From: Trichomonas vaginalis G3
Lineage: Eukaryota > Parabasalia > Trichomonadida > Trichomonadidae
Reading direction: 5' to 3'
NCBI RefSeq assembly: GCF_026262505.1
Contig: NC_067206.1
Span: 25,869,896-25,933,895, forward strand
DNA: 64,000 bases
Under the pieces are notes generated by a model. That model saw only the letters and a list, made by a program, of their open reading frames with translations. It did not search any database and was not told the origin of the DNA. Each line of letters opens with the position of its first letter. Within the stretch, counting starts at the first letter, position 1. Shown piece after piece: positions 19,796 through 28,884 of this stretch. The translations under genes were made by a program, and so were the position numbers.

Positions 19796-19920
19796 TTCCT
19801 GCTGTGTTGTCAAAATGTCATGTTGTCTCATTTTTTCAGAGAAGTTAAATAACCTGGTGACCTGGTGACCTGGTGACCCCTTCAGTTCTTCAAAAATAAT
19901 TCATTATTGAATGACCTAAA
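19796..19920 (-). repeat. ~120-bp repeat, - orientation, with GGTGACCT block
   Basis: The variable block is CCTGGTGACCTGGTGACC, matching the version at 7665-7789 rather than the TACGTCACCATG version near the helicase. This supports the pairing of the 7.7-kb and 19.9-kb sites as equivalent positions in the inverted copies. Just outside are three CATTTACGATGAAGT units (19730-19795). Confidence 0.88.
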
Positions 19921-19999
19921 AACCATGAGACTTTGTCTCCGGACTCTTTGAGTCACTTAACGATAAAATAACTGATAACAAATTTTTATTTTTATCTAA

Positions 20000-20164
20000 A
20001 TGAATACCCCACAAGCTCAAAATTTACCACGAATCATAACAAGGGAGGAAATGATAAAAATGATGCAAGAACGAATTAAAAATAACAAACCGCTAAAACT
20101 GAGAAAATGCGGTTATGCAGTAATGATGGAAAGAGAGATGTTGTCAAAGAGGAATAAAAATTAA
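20000..20164 (+). CDS. 54-aa conserved ORF, right copy
   Basis: Reads MNTPQAQNLPRIITREEMI and is nearly identical to 7438-7602. It is again convergent with, and overlapping by four bases, the small lysine-rich gene. The ATG is preceded by ATTTTTATTTTTATCTAA, the element start motif. Function unknown. Confidence 0.65.
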   Translation: MNTPQAQNLPRIITREEMIKMMQERIKNNKPLKLRKCGYAVMMEREMLSKRNKN

Positions 20165-20424
20165 ATTTGGATTGAGTTTAAAAATTCATCTTTATTAAAT
20201 TCATCTCTTCCAACCAATTTATTTATTCTATTAAATTCTTTTATTTTTGCTTCACTCAGTTTAAGGATTGAACGGTAAGTTTCTAATTTTTCAATTATTT
20301 CCTTATCGTTTTCAACCCCACCACATTGCGACTTCTTTTTGTAATAGCATATTTTTGATTTAATTCTGTTTAGTTTCTTTTTATATTCATCGTCTGGACT
20401 CTTGGACGCTTTGTTGTCACTCAT
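20161..20424 (-). CDS. Small lysine-rich protein, family A, right copy (87 aa)
   Basis: The 87-aa counterpart of the 95-aa protein at 7154-7441, with the same MSDNKASKSPDDEYKKKLNR start and the same TTTCGTAAGAA leader. It lacks the eight residues (DAHKTNGT) seen in the left copy. Looks whole. Highly charged, likely helical, unknown role. It follows the integrase by about 20 bp. Confidence 0.7.
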   Translation of the reverse strand: MSDNKASKSPDDEYKKKLNRIKSKICYYKKKSQCGGVENDKEIIEKLETYRSILKLSEAKIKEFNRINKLVGRDEFNKDEFLNSIQI

Positions 20425-20445
20425 TTCTTACGAAATAAAAAAAAA

Positions 20446-21980
20446 TTAAATATTATTTAAATATAATGGAGTAATAAAATAAATCGGAATTTCTATTAAT
20501 TTATTGTCAACTTCAACTAATGCATTGCCGTTAATATATCTAACAAATTCAGCTATTGTGTCAAATCTTCGTCTTCTTTTTGTCATTGATTTATCAGTTT
20601 TTCCATAATCGAGATGAATCAAAACTTTATCCCCTTGTTTAAAATTCATGAGCCCCGAATTAATTTGTTCACGTTTAACATCATTCAACCTTTCCATTTG
20701 CTTTCTAATATATTCCCATTCTTTTGAAATATCATTTTTCATTTCCACTGGTTTCATGTTTATAGTTCTATGCCATGTATTATTGTAATAATATACTAAC
20801 TGTTGTATGATGGAGTCATGATTTCCATCCCAGTATATCTGACCGTTAACCCCTAACGCATCTCTAAGAGTTCTCATTACCGCATCAACTATTTTTTATG
20901 AAACGTATATGGAGAGGATGAAAAGAAAAAATTAATTTGTGGGAAATAATGAGTCATAGTTGCCTGAAATCCTTTATCACCATCACCCCTTATATTATCT
21001 ACTCTTTCATGATCTAGTAAGTATTGAATAGCTCTTCTTGTTTCCTGTTCTGTTTTCCCTTTCACTGGAATGCAATATAAATATCTAGTGTTAATGTTAA
21101 TGGCAAATAAATAAGTAACGTTTCCTTTTGAATATTCTAAATGATCGATTTCGTATGAATATGGATATGGAGCAAATGAAGGGCGACTAAATTTTTCCTT
21201 TAACGGTTGAATTTTCGGGTCAATTGGTTTATTTAATATCTTGAAACCCTTTTTAAAATCTTTTTGTTTCTTTAATGTTTGAAATGGATATAATAAAGTG
21301 AATGATGAAGGATTAACTGAAGGAGGAGGCGGTACTGTCGTTGGAGGTTTTGGTGTTGCAAGTGGTTTAATTTTATCTGCTTTGATTTTGGATGATGAAG
21401 TTTTGGAATTCATTCCCCCCTTCATTAATTCTGGATGTATTCTATTCATTTGTTTTAAATATGCTGTATATAAAGGTTTGATATACTTTCCAGCTTCGAG
21501 TTTATGTTGAAGGATGAATTCCAAAAGTTGATCTTCATTTAAAAGTCGGGCTGAATATGGTTTAACTAATGAATCATAAATTAAAGCTTGTGCTTCATTT
21601 ATGGTCTGAAGGACCTGGGTGTTTTGCACCTTTTGTTTTTGTTCCTTTGGCTTTTGCGGCTCAGGATTATATAATTTATATAATTCATCAATATCTTCTT
21701 CTGTTAATACTTTATTTTTGAAATCTTTCAACTGTTTAAGTTGTGATTTAGTTTTTCCCTTTGAATATTCATTATTTTTAATTTTGTCTTTAATTTTAGA
21801 AATTATTCTATCATGATATTTCAAAATTTCATTTTTATAATATGGATAATAATATTTCATATCATCACCCGTTATATTGTTATCATATTTTTGGAGATAT
21901 GCTTTTAAATCATAATAATCAAGAAAATTTTGATTAAGTACTAAATCATAAATTAAATTTTTTAAATCTGTGTTATCCAT
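20446..21980 (-). pseudogene. Family A integrase (rve), right copy
   Basis: The same layout as the left copy: lysine-rich N-terminus, PPTTVPPPPSVNPSS linker, YEIDHLEYSKGN, NIRGDGDKGF, and C-terminal KRRRRFD with a beta domain. It differs from the left copy in the linker before the catalytic domain (KEQKQKVQNTQV against a KVANVQQLKEQNAQV-type sequence), so the two arms are not a fresh duplication. It is broken about once. The ATG has TTATTTTATTTTTATATAA directly upstream. It lies 125 bp downstream of the polymerase. Confidence 0.88.
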
Positions 21981-22105
21981 TTATATAAAAATAAAATAAA
22001 TGTTTAAGGGTGCCCACCTCTTTGAATCATAGTATCAAAACCATCATTAACAGTTCCTTTTGTCTCTTCTGTGGCATTTCATTAAAAATAAAATTTTAAA
22101 TTGTA

Positions 22106-25100
22106 TTAAATAAATGGCATACAACATCCATTTTCACAACATACAGCCTTAGTGTGTGCTCCTGTTAATGCAGTCTTACCGATTGTTAAGCGAGTCATTG
22201 ACCCGTTTTTAAGTTGTAAATTAATATTCTGACCATCAAATATCACTTTATCATTTATTATATCCAAATATTTTTTAGGTGTTAATTGCTTATTTTGTCT
22301 TAAACTAACACCCTTCATTTTTTGTGCAATCTTTTTAAAATCACTTCCATCAATTGAACCGTTGAATGATGTATAACACTTAGGACATAAAGCAACCATG
22401 TTATCACCTTGTTTCTCAATTGCTAAACCCAATAATTTTTTCTCATGTGCTTTTTCTTCAGCTTTATTCTTTAATTTAGGTTTAAATTTCTCATCAAAAC
22501 AGAAGAAATCAAATGGTGCGAATTTGAAAATGTTTTTATCATAAAATTTTTTATCGGTAACAATTGCTTGAAATGCTTGAGTGTTAGGAAGATTTGGGTC
22601 GCCAGCGATTGCCCAATAAGATGAATCAGTATCACCTTCAATGAAATGAAAACGATTAACATCCATGCATTTATACATAAAATCATAAATGAAAACCAAA
22701 TACCAGTATTTAGCATTATCTAAAGTGAAGAATGCCTCTTGTAAACATGTATCACATCTATAAAATCTATCTTTAAGCATCACTTGATATGTATCTTCAC
22801 CTATTTCTCTTATGTTTTTAAACTTATTTGACATACATGCAACGCGTGCCTTCTGTGCATTCATTATTTTAGTCTTTGCGTAATTTTGTGTATTCATTGC
22901 ATCGTAACCATATGATCCATTAAGTGAAATCTTGCAAAATAAACTTTTTCCTTTATTTCCTTCTAATTCAGCCTTTTGTCTTTCGTTCATAAATTCGTTC
23001 GCAAATTCATTAAAAAAGTGTTTTTCGTAAATGTTAAAATTGATTGAATGTCATCAATGATAAAATGAAATCTGTCGATTAGATACCAAAGATAATAAGA
23101 AGAAAATGGTTGATATTGGTTGTGTGTTGATGCTAACTGAGTTAATTTTCTCTGTTTCTGGTCAACTGGTAGATTGTTTGATTTCATGTAATTATACATA
23201 AAACTGCCAATTGTTTTTTCATCTGTGATAATATCTAAGTTTCTTATTATCGGTAAAAAGTTTATGTAATCATTAATGTATTTTTCATCAATGTGACCCT
23301 TTACTTCAGCCACGAATAAAGTATTTTTCTTCTTAATTATTCCCAGTGCTTTTGCTTTCTTTGTTGCTGTATCACAAATGATAACACCATTCAATCTTCC
23401 CGGCATATACATTTTATGGTCAGTATATTGAATGAAATCATGAGGATTAGATGAAAATGATGAAGGATATAATGAATTAAAATCAACACCAACGAAATGA
23501 GTCATAATGTTGGTGGTGTCCTCATTTGATACAGTTTTAGTTTCTGGATTATATGAAAGTTTATTAATGTGCGTGATTCCTTTAAGATTAACACGATGTT
23601 GAACATTTGATAAACCACCAGTAATTCCATTACGGAGAATGTGATAAGCTTCAACTGAATCTAAAGTCATTGGTAAATTATTTTTTAATGCATAATTTCT
23701 TAAATTGATTCTTAAACGTTGAACATCTTCATCTTTATTTGATTTCACGACATTGCAATAACAACACATTAACTGACAATTTTCTTTGGTATGTGGTTTT
23801 TCATTATCGATTCTATCCAATGTTGGTTTATTTGCATATGTAAACGCTTTACCACACATTTTGCATTTAGATGAAAGGATTAAATCGTGATAGTATTGAA
23901 AATCATCCATTGAAACATTATTTTTAGTATCCCTTTCTGCTTTTTCATCTTGTTTCTTATATGATTCAATTTTATATTTCCAATACTTTTTCGTTAATTC
24001 AAAACTTGATTCTATCTCTTCCTCAGGATATTTTTCATTAGGATTAAAGTCTTTATATGCTAAAGCGTAACGAATCATTGAAGCATTCGATGATAAAGAA
24101 AGATTATGAAGCATGTCAATTTTATAAACAAATGTTTCTTCAATAATTTTATCAATTGGGTCAATCATAATTTCAACATCTTTATTGCAATAATGAATAA
24201 AATATTCTAATCTATTCTTAAAGTTTTTAGCATCATTGAGATATATTTGATAATCACTATCTGATATAGTTTCTTGAGTTAATGCTGAATAAAATGAATC
24301 TTTCGTGAATGGTTCCTCTTTATATAATTCTTCTTCGTAATTTTCCCACGTGATGAATTGATAAGGGAAAAAGGATTTAACACGTGATTTATTGTTTCCG
24401 AAATCTTGAGTGAATTGGTCTAATGTCCCACCCGCTATATAATTTCTGATGTCAATAAATCTCAATTCATATGGAACGTTTGTTTTCTTTACAATGATTT
24501 GCTTAAATTGTGAAGATGAACCCAGCATTGATTTTATTTTCCATTTTGCAGTGTTTAAATCACGAAGAATTAAATTTAAATCAAACTTTCCCGAATTAAA
24601 ACCTATGATATTCACTTTATTGAATTCCTCATCTAGAAGTTCTTTAAATGCTTCCTTCTGTTTTTCATTTAATGTATGAGACAAAGTCCCCGCCGTTTGG
24701 TCCGTTTGCGACTTCATTAATTCTTCATATTGTTCAATATTTGATTTAGCAACTAATGAACAGGTTGAAAATAAAAACTCAATCCAATCAGAAATAAAAG
24801 AATCACTTGAAGTTAAGCAAAAATTCCTCGTATATGTTTTATCATTTAATTTAACCGTTGATGATACCATGAATGGTTTTAAGTAAGCGTTCAAAGTTGC
24901 ACACTCAGAAAGTTGTAATTCTTCTTTAGTCTCTAATGTTTCGAAGTCAAAAGTAATATAATATCTTGTCGGTTTATAATATTTCTGCAAATTGTGAGCT
25001 AATAACCACTGATATATCTTCTGTTTCGTAATATGTGGTGCATATGGTTGCTGTGTCTTTTGCAACTGAACGTCTTGAATTAATCTTCCATTATTTTCTT

Positions 25101-25557
25101 TACATTTCTCACAATGCTTTAAAAATCTTCTTTGGTTTTTCCTTTCTGGATCATCACGGATAGAATAAACTTCTTCTTTACAATATGGACAAACTCTATA
25201 GCCGGTAAGTGCTTCAACGTCTGTTATTCTGTCAGCGTGAAGTTTTCCACATGGACTCTGTGTTAATAAAATATTTACTGTTTCAAATTCTGGATCTATC
25301 ATTATTGATTCCACTAATGGAAAGTCTACCTTATTTATGTCCACGTCTTCTGGTTGAGGATCACAATAATAGAAATCAATATTAACATTTAACATTCTCG
25401 CTAATCTCTCACTTTCTGATGAAATGTCAAACCCTTCATATGAATCTATTGCTTCATTTAAATAACTTCTACGAGTTTTAGGATTAACACCATCAGGAAT
25501 GTTATAGAAGCGTTTAAATAACCTTCTACCTTCTGCTCTAATTTGATTATCATTCAT
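22106..25557 (-). pseudogene. Family A protein-primed DNA polymerase B, right copy
   Basis: About 1150 aa. From the N-terminus: a region with CPYC (123-126) and HCEKC (148-152) that may bind zinc; exonuclease motif I in YITFDFETLET (about 200-210), exo II IIGFNSGKFDLN and exo III YCNKDVEIM; then an HNH-like module (about 560-605, CKMCG, LDRIDNEKPHT, CCYCN); then palm motifs DFNSLYPS, NGSYGYD and GDTDSSYW; and a C-terminal cysteine-rich tail (CCENGCC). This is the Polinton replicative polymerase that initiates from a terminal protein. It is broken about once. It is preceded on the same strand by the gene split by element B. Confidence 0.9.
23750..23870 (-). other. HNH-endonuclease-like module inside the family A polymerase
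   Basis: CKMCG, then LDRIDNEKPHT, then ENCQLMCCYCN and KSNKDED follow the HNH pattern of two CxxC zinc pairs around a DxxD/H core and an Asn before the second pair. It lies between the exonuclease and palm motifs. The left copy keeps it (about 498-620). No intein splice signature was seen, so it reads as a built-in domain. Confidence 0.6.
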
Positions 25558-25628
25558 TTTAGCGTTCCGTTTTTGTTCATTTATGTAAGAATAAAAATTA
25601 AAAAATAAATAAAAATAAAGTTTATTTT

Positions 25629-26274
25629 TTAAAGCCCATAAAATGAATTAAGAACACATAAATTTTTATCATCTGCGACGTGACGAATACATTTTAATTT
25701 ACTCAAGAATGCGTACCCTGATACATTAAATCTAATTCCTGTCTTATTTAATTTCACAACTTTGAAAAGGAATGTATGAATAGCTATAGAAATGAATGAT
25801 GAAGATGTTTTATGGGTTGCTTCCATTTTTTCTGAAATAAATGAATAAATATAATGTTTATAAGTTTTCATATCTTTTATGTTCTTAATAACGAATGGTA
25901 TAGACCTTTCAACTTCGTCTTCCTTCGGTGCTGTTCTTTCATATGAAACATTATTGGTATCTTCAATAATGAAACCACAATCACACAAAATTTTATATGT
26001 TCCAATGGTTTCTTTTGATATTTTATCTAATAAATCAAAAACTTTATCAACACCCGTGCATTTATTTAAATAATAATTTGTGTAAATATCATGATCTTCT
26101 TTCTTAATCGTATTAGTTGCATATGTCACGTTTTTAAGAGCTTTTTTGAATTTTTCGGAATCTAAAGGTGGTGAAAGTAAGATACAAGGGTATTCTTCAT
26201 TATCAATAAATTGTAACTTATGTTTACGTATAAATTTAGTACCTTCTTCTGAAAGTGTTTCATCTATTTCACCA
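25629..26274 (-). pseudogene. 3' part of a family A gene split by element B
   Basis: The - strand frame runs from the junction with element B (first family A residues DGEIDETLSEEG) through KILCDCGFIIED and ends FYGL. The 5' part lies at 48258-48706, beyond element B. No domain is recognised. It sits directly upstream of the polymerase in the same direction. Its 5' part resembles the start of the gene upstream of the element B polymerase (39480-40180), so this appears to be a conserved partner of the polymerase. A role as the terminal protein that primes replication is an inference from position only. Confidence 0.6.
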
Positions 26275-26279
26275 TCTAA
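26275..26279. repeat. Target site duplication of element B, left copy
   Basis: TCTAA directly precedes the AGTTAGTATGAC terminus and is repeated directly after the opposite terminus at 48253-48257. The flanking sixth base differs (A on the left, T on the right). Confidence 0.8.
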
Positions 26280-26430
26280 AGTTAGTATGACTATCTTCAG
26301 TACTGTGGCACTGCGCACCATCTTACCGAAGATATGTCAATCTGACACTTTACAAAACCGTTAACGTATATTTTACAACACAACCATAACACCAACTTAA
26401 CCTTAAATATTTACAAAGCCGCCAACCACT

Positions 26431-26574
26431 AACGACTTCACTAACGACTTCACTAACGAATTCACTAACGACTTCACTAACGAATTCACTAACGACTTCA
26501 CTAATGACTTCACTAACGAATTCACTAACGACTTCACTAACGAATTCACTAACGAATTCACTAACGACTTCACT
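26431..26574 (+). repeat. 12-bp satellite, 12 units, in the left terminal repeat
   Basis: Twelve units of AACGA(C/A)TTCACT, one with AATGA. The right terminal repeat has only three (48066-48101). The frame that reads this satellite as a TSLTNSLT peptide upstream of the 144-aa gene is not considered coding. Confidence 0.95.
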
Positions 26575-26629
26575 AAATAAAAATAACCTTATTTTTATTT
26601 TTTTAAATTTTTTATTTCATTACAAAGAC

Positions 26630-27064
26630 ATGTCCGACTACATTTACTATGACTCTTTCCCAGAACGTTTCCGTGAACTATTCAAAACTCAAGTAAAACT
26701 GAGAAACATGCATTTTAACAAAGACAGACCCATTGACGATGAAAGAAACCCTGAATATATTACAATCCCATATGACGCAAAATTCATTGCATACATTCCT
26801 TATGGTCGCAGAGGAACGAAAACTATTTCAACAAAGAACAAAAATTATTTCTGGAGCAATGAAGAAAATTGCCTTATCTACATAAATGCATACTTAAATA
26901 AAGCTACATATTGTACAAAAGAAGGTTGGACTGGATTTGAGCTCTACATATACGACGACGATGGAAACAGACGTTGTGTATACCCATACGATAATATGTA
27001 CCATTGTTTTCATCAAGCATTAAACGAATACATAGTCAGTAAGGGTCTCATTCCTGTTGAGTAG
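26630..27064 (+). CDS. 144-aa protein encoded in the left terminal repeat
   Basis: The protein starts MSDYIYYDSFPERFRELFKT and is rich in aromatic and charged residues, with a region FIAYIPYGRRGTKTIST and a C-terminus ending SKGLIPVE. No known family. The ATG is chosen because it follows TTTTTTATTTCATTACAAAG, the element start motif, and because the frame upstream is only satellite. An identical protein is encoded at 47574-48008 in the other repeat, so the element carries two copies pointing inward. Identity may be maintained by the copying of terminal repeats during replication. Looks whole. Confidence 0.75.
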   Translation: MSDYIYYDSFPERFRELFKTQVKLRNMHFNKDRPIDDERNPEYITIPYDAKFIAYIPYGRRGTKTISTKNKNYFWSNEENCLIYINAYLNKATYCTKEGWTGFELYIYDDDGNRRCVYPYDNMYHCFHQALNEYIVSKGLIPVE

Positions 27065-27169
27065 ATATGCTTTATTTTTGTTCTGTCATTTATATAAAAA
27101 TAAAATAAAAAATAAACTTAAAAATTAATGATATCACCACTCCCACGCGTATGAAAACATAGCACAAAA

Positions 27170-27230
27170 ATATATTTTAGGTGAAGAGGTGAGATCTCAC
27201 CTCTTTTCTCACCTCTTTTTTCACCCTGTT
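27170..27230. repeat. GGTGAAGAGGTGAGAT palindrome in the left terminal repeat
   Basis: AAAATATATTTTAGGTGAAGAG is followed by GTGAGATCTCAC and CTCTTTTCTCACCTC units. Related sequences are at about 8765-8810, 9890-9962, 35920-35998, 37055-37110, 37240-37290 and 47405-47470, so this repeat is shared by families A and B. Confidence 0.85.
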
Positions 27231-27234
27231 GAAT

Positions 27235-27735
27235 TCATTGCTTTATAACTCTCTTCCTTGGTTTCTTTTTAGTTGCTTTCTTCACGTCTGTCTCCAACTT
27301 GACTGTCTTTCTTCTTCGGCCGTAATGATACCAGTTATTTCCACCAGTCAATGGGTCAAATGGTCTTTCGTAAGGGTTTCCATACATTCCATAAGGACCA
27401 TACGGAAGAACTACTGGTGGAGAAGAAACATTTTCTTTAGTTCCATCGACTCTATTTAAATGCATTGTTTCACCTTTCATCTGGTCATTAAAGTCTTTTG
27501 CGTGTTTTGCAAACTCATCGTCCTTTCCTAAAGCATTTTCTGACTCAGTCGCAACCAAATTGGATGCTTTATTTATGAGCCCTATTTTATTTAATCTTAA
27601 CTTCTTTGCAACCCAGCCTCCAATCTTTCCTTTATTTGCATCTAATGTCTTTGAAACCCTTCCTCCACTCATTTTATTTACTGCGTCATAAGCTCCAAGT
27701 GCTTTTGCTCCAAATGCTAATGCTTTTGTTCCCAT
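27235..27735 (-). CDS. Basic, glycine/alanine-rich protein of element B (166 aa)
   Basis: The N-terminus is amphipathic and small-residue rich (MGTKALAFGAKALGAYDAVN, GKIGGWVAKKL), followed by a Pro/Tyr/Gly stretch (PYGPYGMYGNPYERPFDP) and a strongly basic tail (KKATKKKPRKRVIKQ). This pattern suits a virion core or membrane-lytic protein (adenovirus pVI/pX-like in character), but no homology is claimed. Its last bases lie in the terminal repeat. It is the last of four tightly packed - strand genes (28868 to 27235). Looks whole. Confidence 0.6.
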   Translation of the reverse strand: MGTKALAFGAKALGAYDAVNKMSGGRVSKTLDANKGKIGGWVAKKLRLNKIGLINKASNLVATESENALGKDDEFAKHAKDFNDQMKGETMHLNRVDGTKENVSSPPVVLPYGPYGMYGNPYERPFDPLTGGNNWYHYGRRRKTVKLETDVKKATKKKPRKRVIKQ

Positions 27736-27762
27736 TGCGCCTAAAGCTGTTCAAGCTACCAT

Positions 27763-27987
27763 TTACACCATATTAAATTCATCTCTCTTCAATATTATCT
27801 CATAAAAGTTCTCGTTACTGGAGAAAGTCAATGAAACATAAACGTTCTCACGGGCTTCGCCCTCACCGCTTTGCGGTCTATCTAACTTATTTCTTATATC
27901 ATCTATACGCTTCAAAATGTCTGAACAATTGCTAACATCTTCTACAACAGTTATTTCATCATGAATGACCTTCAAGAACAAACTCAT
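27763..27987 (-). CDS. Small element B protein (74 aa)
   Basis: Starts MSLFLKVIHDEITVVEDVSN; the ATG overlaps the sequence right after the preceding stop (TAAATG), indicating very tight packing. No family recognised. It lies in a compact - strand cluster of putative virion genes. Looks whole. Confidence 0.55.
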   Translation of the reverse strand: MSLFLKVIHDEITVVEDVSNCSDILKRIDDIRNKLDRPQSGEGEARENVYVSLTFSSNENFYEIILKRDEFNMV

Positions 27988-28563
27988 TTAATATGCAATT
28001 AAAATCATCTCAATAATGAGTCCATCCTTTCCATCTTTAGGTAGCACAACATCTTTCATTGAAGAAGGTTCGACAAGTCTTATGTTAAACTTACTGACAA
28101 AGTTTGTTATACTATAATGCTTCGGCGGCGAATACATGTAGTTTGAAAGACATAATATAGATTCTTCAGCAAATTCACTTATACTGGATTTTATAACAAT
28201 GTTCTCACGAGACCAAACGCCACCAATTGACAATCTTGTAAGCAATCCTGCTGAACCTTCTACTGTAAACGTCGATGGTAACATTCCACGAAGGTCATCT
28301 ATTGACATCGTTGAGTCACTGAATTTAAATATTTTCTTAAAGCAATCGTCATTATCTAACCATGCAATAGCTTGTAAGTTTTCATTCGAATATACATTTG
28401 CTTCATTAAATGTAAAACCTGACTTCTTTGCAGAGACGACTTTAAAATCTATTGAGTTTGTTTCAAAATTATATGCTATGGTAACTTCTGAAGGTAATGG
28501 ATGTCCTTCCGCAGTCAGTTGTTCTCTCACTACCGTTTGAAGCTTTGTATTAAAAACTTTCAT
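27988..28563 (-). CDS. Putative virion protein of element B (191 aa)
   Basis: No recognised family. The protein is predicted beta-rich (SEVTIAYNFETNSIDFKVVS, then TVEGSAGLLTRLSIGGVWS) and ends in hydrophobic IIEMILIAY. It starts 14 bp after the preceding 96-aa gene. Its position beside the packaging ATPase and in a compact cluster suggests a capsid-associated role, by inference. Looks whole. Confidence 0.55.
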   Translation of the reverse strand: MKVFNTKLQTVVREQLTAEGHPLPSEVTIAYNFETNSIDFKVVSAKKSGFTFNEANVYSNENLQAIAWLDNDDCFKKIFKFSDSTMSIDDLRGMLPSTFTVEGSAGLLTRLSIGGVWSRENIVIKSSISEFAEESILCLSNYMYSPPKHYSITNFVSKFNIRLVEPSSMKDVVLPKDGKDGLIIEMILIAY

Positions 28564-28577
28564 GTCATCTCCTGTGT

Positions 28578-28868
28578 CTAGTTCACATACACAGCAACAG
28601 GGAAACTATCTTGCTTCTTTGTTTCATCATTATATCTCAAAACATTAAAGTTCTTCAATAATATTGTTCTTCCTGCTGGAATACTTCGAACCTGTCTGAT
28701 TTCAATAGCTTTCTCACCTCCTACATACTCTACCCAGTGTCTTGGATATTCATAAGTATACTGACTTTCTTGAATTTTGGTTGGTTTCATCATAACATGT
28801 TCATAGTATATCTTTATACTCTTGTCAGTTAGACTCGGTGCTATGTTCTGAATATTTCTGACTTGCAT
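28578..28868 (-). CDS. Small element B protein related to a minor capsid N-terminus (96 aa)
   Basis: Starts at MQVRNIQNIAPSLTDKSIK; the longer upstream frame overlaps the divergent ATPase and is rejected. The segment YPRHWVEYVGGEKAIEIRQV resembles FPTDWIVNINEEKYIGITSM in the putative minor capsid gene at 43404-44260. It is divergent from the ATPase start with only 16 bp between the two ATGs. Probably virion-associated. Looks whole. Confidence 0.55.
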   Translation of the reverse strand: MQVRNIQNIAPSLTDKSIKIYYEHVMMKPTKIQESQYTYEYPRHWVEYVGGEKAIEIRQVRSIPAGRTILLKNFNVLRYNDETKKQDSFPVAVYVN

Positions 28869-28884
28869 TTTTAATGGAGATAAA

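Larger units (their letters stand above)
1..26279. mobile_element. Maverick/Polinton family A, compound inverted copies (fossil)
   Basis: The region holds two oppositely oriented sets of the same genes: polymerase, integrase and a small lysine-rich ORF on + at 1-7441 and on - at 20161-25557. The protein copies are nearly the same but differ at scattered residues and in a short linker of the integrase. The middle has two outward-facing fibre genes, a primase-helicase unit, KilA-N genes and many intergenic repeats. The left end lies outside the window, and the right end resumes after element B at 48253. Protein-primed polymerase, rve integrase and virus-like accessory genes are the Maverick/Polinton signature. 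No family A major capsid or packaging ATPase was recognised here. It is broken in about half a dozen places in the window. Whether it is one dimer-like element or two abutting elements is not settled. Confidence 0.8.
26280..27259 (+). repeat. Left terminal inverted repeat of element B (980 bp)
   Basis: This matches the reverse complement of 47379-48252 from AGTTAGTATGAC at the outer end to the run AAGGAAGAGAG at the inner end. It contains a complete 144-aa gene, a 12-bp satellite and a gatctcac palindrome. It is about 106 bp longer than the right copy, nearly all explained by nine extra 12-bp satellite units. Confidence 0.93.

Noticed and set aside
23750-23870. Intein in the polymerase
   Set aside because: No Cys/Ser splice junctions or intein blocks flank the HNH-like module, and it is much shorter than an intein.
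26504-26629. N-terminal extension of the 144-aa gene (TSLTNSLT repeats)
   Set aside because: It is the satellite read as protein; the right terminal repeat has only three units and the start motif lies directly before the internal ATG.
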